A stretch of DNA of 64,000 nt from Phyto melanocephala (taxonomy: Eukaryota; Arthropoda; Insecta; Diptera; Rhinophoridae): the NCBI GenBank assembly GCA_941918925.1, contig OW799235.1, positions 18,050,701-18,114,700 of the forward strand. The letters are read 5' to 3'. A program made the translations under genes and the position numbers. Position 1 is the stretch's first letter, and each line of letters starts with the position of its first letter. Positions 47,034 to 58,977 of the stretch are shown here, piece by piece. A model generated the notes under the pieces. That model had not been told where the DNA came from and did no database searches. It worked only from the letters and a program-made list of their open reading frames with translations.

Positions 47034-48680
47034 CAGAAAAAACACACACTTAATAAAAAAAACTCGTACATAAACGTAAAAAAACATAGGTCATAGCAAC
47101 ACACACATATTTATATTTTCATAACATTTATGTATGTTTCTAAATGTTGAAATATACCCATCGCAAACACGAGTGTTTTTTCTTGTAATTTTTGGTTGCA
47201 TACACGTACGTGTATAGTTCACGTATCTTCCATCGCAACATACTTCAACACAACATAGGTTCGAGTGTAGCTATATTTTTAAGTTCGTGTACTCTAAGAA
47301 AACAGTTCGTGTACGCTAAAATAAAAGTACATGTATTCTTACATGTAAGAATACATGTACGAGTGTATTTACGGGAACATATAAGAGTGCATTTACGTTT
47401 TTCTGATGTTTTGCATCATCTATTCAGTCACCACTACCTGCTCAACTGTACCGTCCTTAATTGATGTTGATTTTTGATTTTGTGGTTTTTCCTTGGAAAT
47501 TTTTGTTTTTTTACATAGTTTTTCTAAGAATTAGGGTCAAAATTTTTATGGTTTTTTTATTTTTATAAAAATTAATATACATTTATATATATATACGAAG
47601 GAAATCATAGTATTTATGGCGTCAAAAATTACAGAAATATGTATGTACATGAACTCATAAATGCACTCTTATATGTTCCCGTAAATACACTCGTACATGT
47701 ATTCTTACATGTAAGAATACATGTACTTTTATTTTAGCGTACACGAACTGTTTTCTTAGAGTACACGAACTTACACGGCTTTCAGACTAGGCAAGTCACT
47801 TGCGCAAGTGTTGTGTTTATAGGCAAAAGGAGTAAGGTCGGGTTAAGAGGAAGAAACTTGCTCATTTTTGAGTACACACTTGCCTGTACTCGGCAAGTAC
47901 GAGCAAGTTTTTGTTGAGAAACCAAAAACAAAAGAGTAATAAAAACAAACAAGAGTGCTATATTCGGCCATGCCGAATCTTATATACCCTTCACAACGTG
48001 TTGTCATGCAACAACAATTGTTTATGTCACCATTTATCTCATATGAAAAACGTACATACAAAACATACATATATAAAAACATCCCATTGTAATATTATAC
48101 ATTAAGTTTACTTATGTGCTTAAAAAAAATAAATTAAAAGAAAAATTAAAAATAAAACAATAAAAATTTTAATAAAATATAAAATAAAAAAAATTTTTTG
48201 GCTCACTCTAACCAGTATACCACGTTTGTATGTATGTGTAGATAATTGATAATTGTAGAAATTTCAAACGGAATGACAAACCTATATATACCCTTTTTCA
48301 CTGTGTGAAGAGTATAATAAGTAAAAGAGAACGAAACTTGGGCAAGTCAGTTGCTGAGTCTGAACATGAAAGCAAGTTCAAAGAAAAATAAAAGAAAATA
48401 AAAAACTAACTTGAGCAAGTGACTTGCCCAATGCGAAAGGGGTATTAAAAATATAGCTACACTCGAACCTATGTTGTGTTGAAGTATGTTGCGATGGAAG
48501 ATACGTGAACTATACACGTACGTGTATGCAACCAAAAATTACAAGAAAAAACACTCGTGTTTGCGATGGGTATAATTCAACATTTAGAAACATACATAAA
48601 TGTTATGAAAATATAAATATGTGTGTGTTGCTTTTGAACAGTACATTGTGTGTATAATGTGTGTATTTTCTGAACTCTGC
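47034..48680. repeat. Nested inverted repeats, three pairs of arms
   Basis: Outer arms: 47094-47277 (CAACACACACATATTTATAT ... GTTCGAGTGTAGCTATATTT) pair almost perfectly with 48449-48632, and weaker pairing continues outward to 47034 and 48680. A second pair lies inside the left half: 47282-47398 with 47655-47775 (AGTTCGTGTACTCTAAGAAA; CATGTATTCTTACATGTAAG). A third GGCAAGTCACTTGC-type pair lies at ~47788 and ~48415. Reading frames in the arms are mirror copies and not genes. Confidence 0.85.
47949..48325 (+). repeat. Element C copy, internally deleted, inside the palindrome
   Basis: From AACAAGAGTGCTATATTCGG with hairpin TTCGGCCATGCCGAA to TTTTTCACTGTGTGAAGAGT. About half of the usual interior is missing, including the ACTTTATGGGGTC box. 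It makes the palindromic complex asymmetric, so it inserted after the arms formed. Confidence 0.7.
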
Positions 48681-48757
48681 AAACTCCATATAAAAAAGAG
48701 AGACAAAAATTGCTCTCCTTTACGCTATCACCTTACGTAATTACACCATTGGTAATT

Positions 48758-49300
48758 AATCCGTTTGTAAAAAAAACAAGTAACAAAAATAAAAAACTCT
48801 TCACAATAATTTTTATTCCTTTTTGATTTATTTTATTTTTCTAATCCCTCTATATTTGGCTAACACTAAATATAATTGAGAACTACCGAAAAATATAAAT
48901 TATTTTATAAGCATAAAAAATTTACTTAATACAAAAAAAAAAATGTTGAAATTTATTAGGAGAATATTTTAAATAACTAGTAAATATTTTATGTTCTATT
49001 GGAATCACCATTGTCTCTTTTAAATTATGTTTCTTATGAACTAACAAGTACATCTAATTTTTGTTAATATTTTGGTATATTCTGGTTTAACCTTTATTCT
49101 GTTGAAGATTCGTTTGTTAAAAATAAAATAATAATAATGTATTTCGAGTGGAAATCAAGTTGTTCAGAGTTGTTATTGCAGTATTTAATGTTTAAAATAA
49201 TTTAATTCCACTCGTTGAACGAAACATATACATACATACGTAAAATACATTTTTTTTCGTATACCTGTGTTTAATATGAGTGGGCAAAGACTCTAGCGGG
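48758..49300. other. AT-rich DNA without recognisable features
   Basis: A/T runs and short microsatellites only. No reading frame or repeat that I can support. Confidence 0.5.
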
Positions 49301-49558
49301 AAGGGTACACTTATACAAGGTGGCAGTGCCAGCCCAGCTGACTATTTTTTTGTGTTCTGCATTATGTCAAATTATATATTTAAAAAAATGATTTCAACTC
49401 CGGAAATTGTCAAACTTCATACATAAAAAAATAAAAACAAAAATTGCTCTCCATTACGCTATCAACTTATGTAATTACACCATATATATATATATATATA
49501 TATATATATTGATTCCTATGGTTCCAAGTTGGAACAAAGGGCCGTAAATTACACCATG
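49301..49558. mobile_element. P-like MITE family B with 7/8 target duplication and (AT)n expansion
   Basis: The left end AAGGGTACACTTATACAAGG (TGGCAGTGCC follows) and right end TAAATTACACCATG are family B ends. The flanks are CTAGCGGG (49293-49300) and CTAGCGGA (49559-49566), an 8-bp duplication with one mismatch. An (AT)n run at 49483-49511 and a TTCCAAGTTGGAA word separate two right-end-like sequences, so the right part is rearranged. Confidence 0.65.
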
Positions 49559-49832
49559 CTAGCGGATAAATTTATTTAAGTACAAAATAAAAGTTGCTTC
49601 TCTAATACAAACTTTACATACAGCAATTTGAATATACTCATGGTAATACCATCTGTCAAATTTTGATTTGAGAGAAAAGTATTTACTAGCATTAATTTTT
49701 TTGTTCTTAAATAACAACAGTAAATACAAAAATAGAGTTGTAAAAAAAAACAAAAAAAAAACGAAAAATCCGAATTATAGTTTTAAATGACAAATTTACC
49801 GAAGGTTAAACGAAAAAGAATAAACCTATTAA

Positions 49833-50502
49833 AACAAGTAAGAGTGCTATATTCTGCCGTGCCGAATCTTATATACCCTTCCCAACGGAAGTCATGCAAT
49901 AACAGTAGTTTGTATCACCATTCATCCTATATGAAATGCGTACGTACACACATATAAAAAACATACATATGTATATAAAAACATCCCAATGTAAAATTAT
50001 AAATTTACGTATGTTAAAAAAATTTAAAAAAAAAATTAAAAAAATTTAAAATATAAATAATAGATATAAAACCAAAAAAAAAAAAAATTAAAAAAAAAAA
50101 AAAAATATAAAAATAAATATAAAAAAAAATTAAAAAAAAATAATTAAAATATAAATGTGAAGAAAAAAAATCGAGGTTGTCGTGGGTTTCTGCTCATATC
50201 TCAGTTGTTTATGTACCGATGTTTTTGATTTTCAAAACCGATCTATTCCCGAATATTTCTGATATTTTAATACCTCACCCGGTTCCAAGCGATGACGGGG
50301 GGCTTTAAAAAGTTGATTTCAACATACAAGCGGGCAGACGGTCAGACAGACAGACTGATAGAGCTTAATCGACTCCCCTATTCGTAAGCTTTCACAAAAT
50401 ATATACTTTATGGGGTCGAAAATGAAAATTGTAGAAATTTCACACAAAATGACAAACCTTTATATATCTACCCTTTTTCACTGTGTGAAGGGTAGGTATA
50501 AC
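49833..50502 (+). repeat. Dispersed element C, first of two adjacent copies
   Basis: AACAAGTAAGAGTGCTATAT, a GCCGTGCCGAATC hairpin arm, TATACCCTTCCCAACGG, a long A-rich middle, TCGAGGTTGTCGTGGG, CAGACAGACAGACTGATAG, ATACTTTATGGGGTCGAAAA and the terminal TTTTTCACTGTGTGAAGGGT. The ends TATACCCTTC / GAAGGGTATA are inverted. There is no coding capacity. Confidence 0.8.
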
Positions 50503-51267
50503 AAGTAAAAGCGCTATATTCGGCCGTGCCGAATCTTATATACCCTTCACAATGTGTAATCATGCAATAACAGTAGTTTGTATCACCATTCCATATGATA
50601 TACGTACATACATATAAAAAACATACATATATAAAAACATCCCATTGTAAAATTATAAATTTACGTATGTATGTTAAAAAAAAAATTTAAAAAAAAATTT
50701 AAAAAAAAAAAAAAAATTTTAAAAAAAAATTAAAAAAAAAAAATTAAAAAAAATAATTAAAAAAAAAAATTTAAAATAATTAAAATCTATATAATAAATA
50801 CATATAAAACAAAAAAAAAACATTTAAAAAAAAAAAAAAAATTAAAAAAATTTTTTTTTTGCCTCAGCTGGGATTCGATGCCACGTTTTCTCTAACCAGT
50901 ATACACGTTTGTATGTATGTATGTTGTTGTTGTAATGTTGTGTTTGTGAAAAAAAAATCGAGGTGGTCGTGGGTTTTTGCTCATATCTCAGTTGTTTATG
51001 TACCGATGTTTCTGATTTTCAATACCGATCTACTCCCGAATATTTCTGATATTTTAATACCTCTCCCGAGTTCAAACGATGTCGGGGGGGTTTCAAAAAG
51101 TTGATTTCAACATACACACGGACAGACTGACAGGGCTTAATCGACTCCCCTATTCATAAGCTTTCAGAAAATATATACTTTATGGGGTCGGAAATCAAAA
51201 TTGTAGAAATTTCACACGGAATGACAATCCTATATATACCCTTTTTCACTGTGTGAAGGGTATAAAA
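50503..51267 (+). repeat. Dispersed element C, second adjacent copy (most complete)
   Basis: Starts AACAAGTAAAAGCGCTATAT with hairpin TTCGGCCGTGCCGAA and ends TTTTTCACTGTGTGAAGGGT followed by ATAAAA. It is 765 bp long and directly abuts the previous copy in the same orientation. It carries all family blocks, including CAGCTGGGATTCGATGCCAC, CTCATATCTCAGTTGTTTAT and ACTTTATGGGGTCGGAAATC. Confidence 0.85.
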
Positions 51268-52331
51268 ATATTCAATAAAATGAGAACACAAGCAACACAG
51301 AGCCACAGTCGTAAGTAAACAAACAACTTTAACGCATACGTATAATCCACCTTAACAATGGTAAATAATATTAAAAGCTGTAAGAAGCCAGATTAAAGTT
51401 AGCTATTAAAATTATTAAGTTTTAGATAAATTTTGGTCTGGTTTAAATTTCTATTAAACAAATTAAAATTTTGTAGGTATGTAGTACATATGTATACTGC
51501 AGTATTATTAAAAAAAATTTCTGCGCACCATTTGTCAAATAAGTTTATAATAAACAAAATATATTTTTTTTATAAACACGGCAGATATTATTAAAATTAA
51601 AGTGTCAGAATTGTAAATAATCGTTTAAATACTCTCACATTAAAAATATATATAATGTGAGCATTTAACACCGTTTCGTTTCTTTTCGTTTGTACAAAAC
51701 TAAATACAATACTCTTGTAGATTGGTTGTGACTTTGCGACTATTTGTTCTAGTGTTGCCGATTTTTGTGTACATATTTTTGCTACAGAAGTTCAAAATAA
51801 CTTTACATTGATAAGAAGTTATCAAAGTAATTTTATAGAAATTTATCGACAAATTTCTTTTAAATTAAAAAAAAGAAATAAACAAAAAACTTGGTGTTTG
51901 TTTTATTTATTTGCTAATTTTTTTGAAATAAAAAAAAACCTTCTTGGCCAATTATTATCAAATTTTACTTGTATATTATTAAAATCAGTTGACAAAGGTA
52001 ATGAACTAATTATTTTGTGTTTACCTAATAATATATAAATATATAATTCCGATTAAATCGCCACCCAGTATGTATTTTCTTTTTTGACATTAAAACTGCT
52101 GTGTAAAAAAAAAATTAAACTTTAAAATATTTTTATTATGGCCAATAAGATAGGTATTGTACAAATTAAGATAATTAAACGAGTTTTTAAAAGAATTATG
52201 TCGAAAATTCTTTATATGTACATATTCTAGAGAATTTTTTCAGAAACTGAAATTTCTTTTTTATACTTAATATTTTTCTTTTGTGTTTAACATTTGTTTT
52301 TTTTAGGCATTCTATTTATTAATCCACATAT
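51268..52331. other. AT-rich region with a minus-strand GGCAACAC motif
   Basis: Minus-strand CGGCAACACTAG lies at 51752-51759. Its orientation points toward Pcif1, so it could mark a distal Pcif1 promoter with a spliced leader, but no donor site is convincing. A half-copy of the 41753 palindromic MITE lies at 51533-51585. A small plus-strand open frame at 51808-52038 is Lys/Ile/Phe/Asn-biased and not credible as a gene. Confidence 0.35.
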
Positions 52332-52341
52332 CTGGCAACAC
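52332..52341 (+). promoter_or_regulatory. CTGGCAACAC motif upstream of a candidate first exon
   Basis: Identical ten bases to the motifs 5' of mib1 and Pex14, in sense orientation 320 bases before the ATG at 52661. It supports a transcription start in this region. Confidence 0.35.
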
Positions 52342-52660
52342 CAATTTTTTCATAGTTTTTACACGTTTGATTTTTGCTGCTGTTGTTGTCTGTGGAACAA
52401 AAACTTTTAGTCTATATCAGTGATAAACTAGCGTACAATTTTAGATGTCTTTTAGAATTCGTTGTTGGCGGAGGGTGTACTACGTTGAAAAAGCTTTAAA
52501 ATTCAATAAAAAGGGGTTTAGATAGAACTAAAAATTATGGAAATAAATACAAGAAAAAACAAACCAACAAAGTGAGATGTTAAAAAAAAATACTTGTTTA
52601 AATATTAAACAACGTCGTTTTAAGAAATCTTAAAATAAAAGCACAGCTTTTCAGTACAAA

Positions 52661-52697
52661 ATGCAAGAAATTTATTGTTTATTTAAAGGGCAAAATG
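52661..52697 (+). CDS. Candidate short first coding exon of an unidentified gene (partial)
   Basis: ATG at 52661 opens 12 codons plus one base (MQEIYCLFKGQN) and ends at a perfect donor G|GTAAGT. Upstream sequence (52330-52660) is GC-richer than its surroundings and contains CTGGCAACAC at the spacing seen for neighbouring genes. I find no partner exon before 57 kb on the plus strand, so the gene would have a long intron, possibly spanning TRAPPC12 and Ku70, or it may be a spliced leader only. The protein is unrecognised. Confidence 0.3.
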
Positions 52698-53284
52698 GTA
52701 AGTTACAAGTCGCGGAAAATAATGAAAATTATACCTAAAGTATACTTTACGCTTTTGACAAATTTATATTTGACATTATACATATGTATGTACAAATATA
52801 ACTACATAAATTTAATAATTTTATTATATGGGTCGTGTTATTCTTGCTTTAAATTCCAACGGGCCAATTCATAAAATTAAAGATTTATAGATTTAATTTC
52901 CATAGAAAATCATGTTTCCTAAATTATGAAATTAGTCTAAATCAATATGATTTTAGTGATATTATCAAAAATTACCCATTTATGAATGATCGTTGTTTTA
53001 ACGATCGATTAATAGAATTCGTTTAGTGTCAATTATGAAAATGGTGTAAGTCATTAATTAAAAAAATATATCTATATTAGTTATTTAAAATTTGTTAATT
53101 ACAGTAATAACAACGGCGATAAATTGTGTTTTTGTAAACTTATAAAACTAGTACCAGTAAATTATGTTATACCTACCTAGGTACATGTTTTTATTATATG
53201 AAGTTTTTAGATTTACTTCGATTGTGCATACCTATATACAGCTTAGTTCATTCAAAGTAATGTTTATAAAATTTTTAATATTAA

Positions 53285-53886
53285 CAGAGAACAAGTAACA
53301 GTGCTATATTCGGTCGTGCCGAATCTTATATACCCTTCACAACGTGTAGTCATGCAATAACAGTTGTTTGTATCACCATTCAACTCATATAAAATACGTA
53401 CATATGTATGTCTATACTGGTTAGAATAAATGTGGCATCGAATCCCAGCTGAGCCAAAAAATTTTATTTTATTTAATATATTATTTATATTTTATTATTT
53501 TTTTTTTGTAATTTTTTTTTTTTATGTTTTTTACATGTATGTATGTATGCTGTTGTTGTAATTGTGTAAAAAAACCAGGTGGTCGTGGTTTTTTGCTCAT
53601 ATCTCAGAAAGTTATTGGGCGATTGTGCTGAATTTCAATAGCGATTCATTCCTGGATATTTCCAAGAGATTGATACCATATACAGATCTGAGGAACATAT
53701 AGTTGCTTTTAAAAGATGATTTCAACCAACACACGGACAGACGGTCAGTGCTTAATCGACTCCTCTATTCATAAGCTTTCAGAAAATATATACTTTATGG
53801 GGTCGAAAATGAAAATTGTAGAAATTACAAACGGAATGACAAAGCTATATATTCCCTTGTGCACCACAGGTGAAGGGTATAAAAAT
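53285..53886 (+). repeat. Dispersed element C copy
   Basis: AACAAGTAACAGTGCTATAT, hairpin TTCGGTCGTGCCGAA, TATACCCTTCACAACGTG, an internal CCAGGTGGTCGTGG, ATACTTTATGGGGTCGAAAA and the terminal CCACAGGTGAAGGGTATAAA. It shows more divergence near the right end than the pair at 49833-51267. Confidence 0.75.
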
Positions 53887-53979
53887 AGATGAATCTAAAT
53901 AAAAAATTTATATTATTAATGGCATCATCAAAATTATTCTAGGTTGGTTCCTATTAATAATATGAAAATTATCAATTAT

Positions 53980-54095
53980 CAAAGCAAAATTATGCATCAG
54001 GTAGTCTTGATTTGTTAGCTGATAGTTTTTTCAGTTATTTTAAACTTGAGCTTTAAAATTCATAGAAAAAAATCTCTGCCAACCAATTTTGTAAT
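53980..54095. mobile_element. MITE family A fragment
   Basis: TTATGCATCAGGTAGTCTTG, TTAGCTGATAGTTTTTTCAG and TTAAACTTGAGCTTTAAAAT align with the first half of MITE A. The right half is absent. Confidence 0.5.
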
Positions 54096-57000
54096 TGGAA
54101 AAATTCTATTACTTCTACATTTCAAATTTGAATTATTTTAATAAAGTACCTATTATTTGTATCAGTATCTCTAGTATTCAATGGATAAAATTCGGTAAAA
54201 GTTAACTTTAAATGTTGTTTTATAGGTTTAACTGCTTTAGATGACTCTGAACTCCACATTTTATATATTGCACCTAAAATAGGAAGACTAAAAATACCTA
54301 TATGGGAATTTTGGATTATTTCTACTATATACGACCACTTAAATATGAACGGAAGAAAAAAATTATATTTCTGTATTACCCCACAACCATCCAGTTTTCT
54401 AAAAACTTTTTGACCCTTACAGTAAAATAAAATCGATTATCATTTTTTTCCATATAAATAACAAGTTTTCGTAGAGTTGAAAAAGCTCAACTGTCGGCTA
54501 CAAGTACATTTATCCTATATATCTCACATTAAAGTCAAAAAGGGCACAACTTAAAAAATGTCGATTTTTGAAATTTGTTACTTTTGTATTTAGTGTGCTG
54601 TATTCCAAAAATCTTATATCAACAAGTAGAAATTAAGCAAGTCTCATAAAGAGAATTCAATTAGCAAAAATAAGACAAATTAAGAGATAAAGTAAACAAT
54701 AATCATAAAGAGAATTTAAAACAAAAAACATTAAACAAAAACAAAAAATGTTTTGACGAAACTATACTATGTAAATAAAAAAAAGCAAACCTTTTAAAGT
54801 ACAATTACATTCATAAATATAGTAAACAAATTAAATACGAATCCAATATAGAAAAGGCAATTATTTCCACAAAAGACCCCATTATGTACAATAGGTGTTA
54901 AAATGTCTACGTCACATAATGGCGCGCTTTTTTAACAAGTCTCTAAATATCTATTAAGTATGGAAGGCAAACAATCACAAAAGACAATTCATAAACCTTT
55001 ACATATTTTTGTTAATAATATACAGATTTTTAAGATACTAACTCCTTGCCAGTAACAAAACAATAAGAAAAAAAAACCGCCACTAATTTTACAAAAAATT
55101 TCTCTACACTTTCTTTTTTGCTCTATTGAAGTACGGTGTACACACACAGGGCCTGGCAATTCAATTTTTCAATGGAAAAAAACCAAGTTTTATAATTCCT
55201 TTTTTGCAAAACATAATTTACATTATGCTATTTCTACATATTTTTTCGAAGCAAAACAGCAACTTTTACTTGAATTAGGATTTTGTATTGTGCTTAGAAT
55301 ACACTTCTTCGTCATTTATAAAAAAAAAAATTTTCTTCGTTTTTTCCAACATTTTTTGTGGTGGCTACACAACTCACCGTGTTGTAATTTCGTATGTTAT
55401 AATTGAACAATTAATATTTTTTGTAAATTACGCGCAACACTTGTTAACATTTAACGAATGCATCAATTGCTGTGTTAATAAACAGAAACAACAACAAAAA
55501 TTTACGTGAATAATTTTTGGCGTGTTAATTAAAAAATTTTCACAGAAATTTTTTCCATCCGTTCGTACCGAAGTTTGATTTCGTTTTGTGGTATTTCTTC
55601 TTCGATGAATAGAAAAGAAAATGGCGCTGATAACATAGTGTTGTATTTAGAAAACAGAGACGTTTGATTTTCGACTTTTAACTGTTATAAAATTTAGATA
55701 ATATGTAGGTAGATTTTTTTGAAAATAAAGATGTTTGAGATATGTTAATTAAAGTAATGGATTAAAAAAAGAAATACGTAATCCACGTAATCCAGTGTCA
55801 TTGCTTAAATTATGACAAAGGCAATCGCTCGTGTAGTCGGGATTGTCGAGATTTGTACAGTACGGTGATGGCAACCCTGAAAACATAAATTTGAAAGCTG
55901 GCAGTTTAGGGCACATAATCCGTGTGTTCGTTTTATTAAGGCCCCCTACATCACCAAGACCCTTGTGTAGCACTCAAATATCTGAAATATTTGGTAACAG
56001 ATCGGTATTGAAATTCAGCATAATCGTCATAGGTAACTTATATAACCAAATAAGCAAGACTGCTTTTTTCACCACAAAAACTTAAATTTTTTAGTCCTAG
56101 AATAATTAATATGCACTAGAGTTGGGCACAAATCGTTACTTTAGTTAATTTTTGACAACAACCTTGGTCGTTTTTTTCACGAACCCATATTAAATTACAT
56201 TGTGGTTTGTGCAAAAAATTAAAGAGGAAGGCACGCATGTAACTTTTAAGATATGATATGCCTCTAGAAATATTCGTGAAAATTTTTAGACAAAGTTATA
56301 GCAAAAATAATTTGCAAAATTTAATATTTTTTTTAATATAAATCAGCAATCAAAATTTTCAAGCTCCTTAATAATTTTTGGACACGCTAAAGAATTGAAA
56401 TTATTTTATTTTTACAGAAATCATGGCTTAATATAAAAGAAGCGTACATATCTTGATTTTAACGTTTTCTGGTAATTCACATCAGAAAACAGACTGAAAC
56501 CATTGATATTTTATGACTGTTTGTAAATTCATTACCATTAATTGACATATAAATAAACTAAAAAACATTCTCACATTTCGCTCAGTACTCGAATAATATA
56601 CAAATATTTTTCCTGACCTGTACAATTTCCTAACGTATTTATATTTCTGTAACTAATTGTCGTAAGGAAATTAACGATTTGGTAATTAAACTGCAGATTT
56701 TTTTTCCAAAATAACACTACAAATATAGCAAGTTTAAGTTCTGTGTAATACAACTTATAACATGTATGTACATACATAAATTTTTTCAATCAGCATAAAA
56801 ACCATTCATACCAAGCAATGCATGATTCGTTATTTTTTTTTTATCTGAATGCATGACATCATTGTCTTACTAAATTGATATTGATCACATTACCCTAAAA
56901 CAATTTAGAAGAAAGTTATGGTTGAAATAACTGATTTATAGCCAGCCACATAAAAAAGCCCTACTTTTTTATATTAAATATTTGTTTTTTTTTTCAATAA

Positions 57001-57174
57001 ATAAAAAAATCTAGATACGCCCTTTTTATATTAAGCCATTGATATAAAGTTAAATAAAAATGATTCACATTAAAATTTAGTTTTAAAATATAAATAAAAA
57101 AAAAATATATTTTACATAGAAAAAACTAAAAAAAAATTATCAAAATATCTTATTATAAAGTTTGCATTTACTAA
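54096..57174. other. Intergenic region, mostly AT-rich, one GC-richer island
   Basis: No gene is firmly supported. The island 55780-55990 stands out in base composition and is open on the minus strand (see findings). 55130-55620 contains less repetitive sequence with CGTGTTGTAATTTCG, CCGTTCGTACCG and CAACAACAA runs, resembling an insect 5' leader, but no start or splice site can be fixed. The last part (57000-57174) is the TRAPPC12 3' flank. Confidence 0.4.
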
Positions 57175-58977
57175 TTAATTTGGTGTTTGCAATTTTAAAC
57201 AAATTTCTAAACTAATATTTAAATCAGGCTTATAACGATTAATTAATCTCAAGAGATTAAGTTTTTTGTTCTTAGAATTATTTGATTCTAGTTCATATAA
57301 TGTAGAGATATTAACTAAAAGGCTTTCGTTTAATGATTTTTGGGGATTTAAATTAATGGCTCTTTCAAAAAGGTTAATAGCGTCTTTAAGTTTACCAGCG
57401 TATAAAAGACAAACACCCATATTATTTAAAATCATAGTATTACCCGATTCAAGGTGGAGAGCTTTTTGAAAAGTTGCGTAAGCTTCTGGAAAATCATTTT
57501 TGGCTACGGTTATAAGCCCTTTATCCACCAAGTCTCTTATATCGGGTTGAGAGCCGCTACAAAGAAAAATAAAATAATTTAAAATAAAATTTAAATAATT
57601 TTTTGACTTACATCTTTCGTAAGCGACGAGCTTCTGCAAACTTTTGTTCTGCCCCGAAAATATCGCCAATCTGTAAATAGATTCTACCCCAAGCGGAAAA
57701 TAAAGCTCTGCGTTCTTCTTTATCTAAATCTGAACGTTCCACAATCATGCTGCGTATTACATCATCAATAAGATTATATTTTTTAAGCTGAAATTAGGGT
57801 ACTATTATAAATATTTTTTAGTTTTTAAAAGTCCCCGAAAAAACATACTACAATAGCACAATTTACTATGGCATGTAGTACCCGCATTTCCCGTTTTTTC
57901 CAGAAGCACTGAGCTTCACTAGAATGCTTGCCTGCGTAGTATTGCTTTATTTCATTGCAAATAACATAAAGTTCCGATAGACGATCTAAAGCTAATTGAG
58001 GGTTACCTAAGTAAATCGGCAATTCGGCTAGCAATAAACGAAATGAAAAGCAAGCTATTGAACCTGTTTTGCCAGCATACATTTCAGGAAAAAACTGAGA
58101 GAAATTTTTAATAAACAAATTTTGTTTTTTAGAAAAAAAATTAGGCTCAACACACCTCGTAGTAGACATCTGGCTTATTTAGTTGGTCGAAAGGCTCAGC
58201 CTCCTGTTGCAGCAACTCAAACTCACCCAACTTGGCCAGTAGCGCCAAACGTGTAAACCATAGTTGCAAAGAATGGGGTGAATGCTTTGCGGGTTGTCCA
58301 GCACGTCCGTAGCCCTGTCCGTAAATTGTTAGAAGTCGCCCTGTAAGATTCACTGCAGCTCTGTAGCAGCCAGCGACAATCAGAGATCGCAAGCCTCGTT
58401 CGTCCTGTGTTACGTTATCTACACCCAAAATTTTGCGCTGCGACAACTCTGAATCTCCCAAATGCGTTGAAACGGCTAAAGCTATTAAATCAGGCTTAAA
58501 ATACAACATTAAACATTGATATTTTGAATCAGTTTAAATGTAAATACCAAATCATTAGCTGTCTGTATTCCTGGCATAGTCAGAAGTGGGGGTACTCCAG
58601 GTTCAGTATGTGGAGGCTCCCAGAAGTTTCTCACTTCATCGTTTATTTTTAGGTCTTCTTCTAGGAGAGCTGAATTCTCCAAATAATCGGGTGGCTTAAA
58701 ACCTCCCGTAAACGTATTTGAAGTCAAATTGCATTGATTAAAAACACCAGTTCGTGAAGATGGAGTAGTGGCAGTTATAGATGTTTGTAAAAGATTTGCC
58801 ATTGTAGCTGATTTTTGTGAAGACAAGATATTGGTTTCGTGCCAAAAATATTCATAAGAAATCAATTTGTTTAGCCAACTTACCTTGTTTTTCCTGTGGT
58901 CCGGCTAGCTCATCGAAAAAACTGGGTGGATCATTAGCAAAATATTGACTTAAGCTGGGTGCTGCATTATTTTCCAT
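57175..58977 (-). CDS. Trafficking protein particle complex subunit 12
   Basis: TRAPPC12 is a TPR subunit of metazoan TRAPPIII, a membrane-tethering and Rab1-activating complex acting in ER-Golgi traffic and autophagy. Six exons give 498 residues: 58977-58884, 58807-58548, 58494-58156, 58094-57849, 57787-57612, 57556-57175, all with GT-AG introns of 53-76 bp. The N-terminus has SQYFANDPPSFFDELAGPQE. The central part includes VRNFWEPPHTEPGVPPLLTM, RSLIVAGCYRAAVNLTGRLL and LLLAELPIYLGNPQLALDRL. C-terminal TPR repeats (~residues 330-470) include FSAWGRIYLQIGDIFGAEQK, FPEAYATFQKALHLESGN and NMGVCLLYAGKLKDAINLFE. The identification rests on these motifs and corresponds to the gene known in Drosophila as CG11396. 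Upstream, TTGCAACAGCTGTTTTC (59039) may be a promoter element. Confidence 0.9.

Larger units (their letters stand above)
46898..48757. mobile_element. P-like MITE (family B) interrupted by a nested palindromic element
   Basis: The left end CATGGTGTAATC...ACAGGTGGCGGTGCCAGCCC and right end TTGCTCTCCTTTACGCTATC, ACCTTACGTAATTACACCAT are the two ends of family B, here 1.86 kb apart instead of ~180 bp. The interior is the palindromic complex described separately, plus an element C copy. No target duplication is obvious at the outer ends. Confidence 0.6.

Noticed and set aside
47192..48535. Paired open frames starting MVAYTYVYSSRIFHRN on both strands
   Set aside because: Both are the same inverted-repeat arm read twice; not independent genes.
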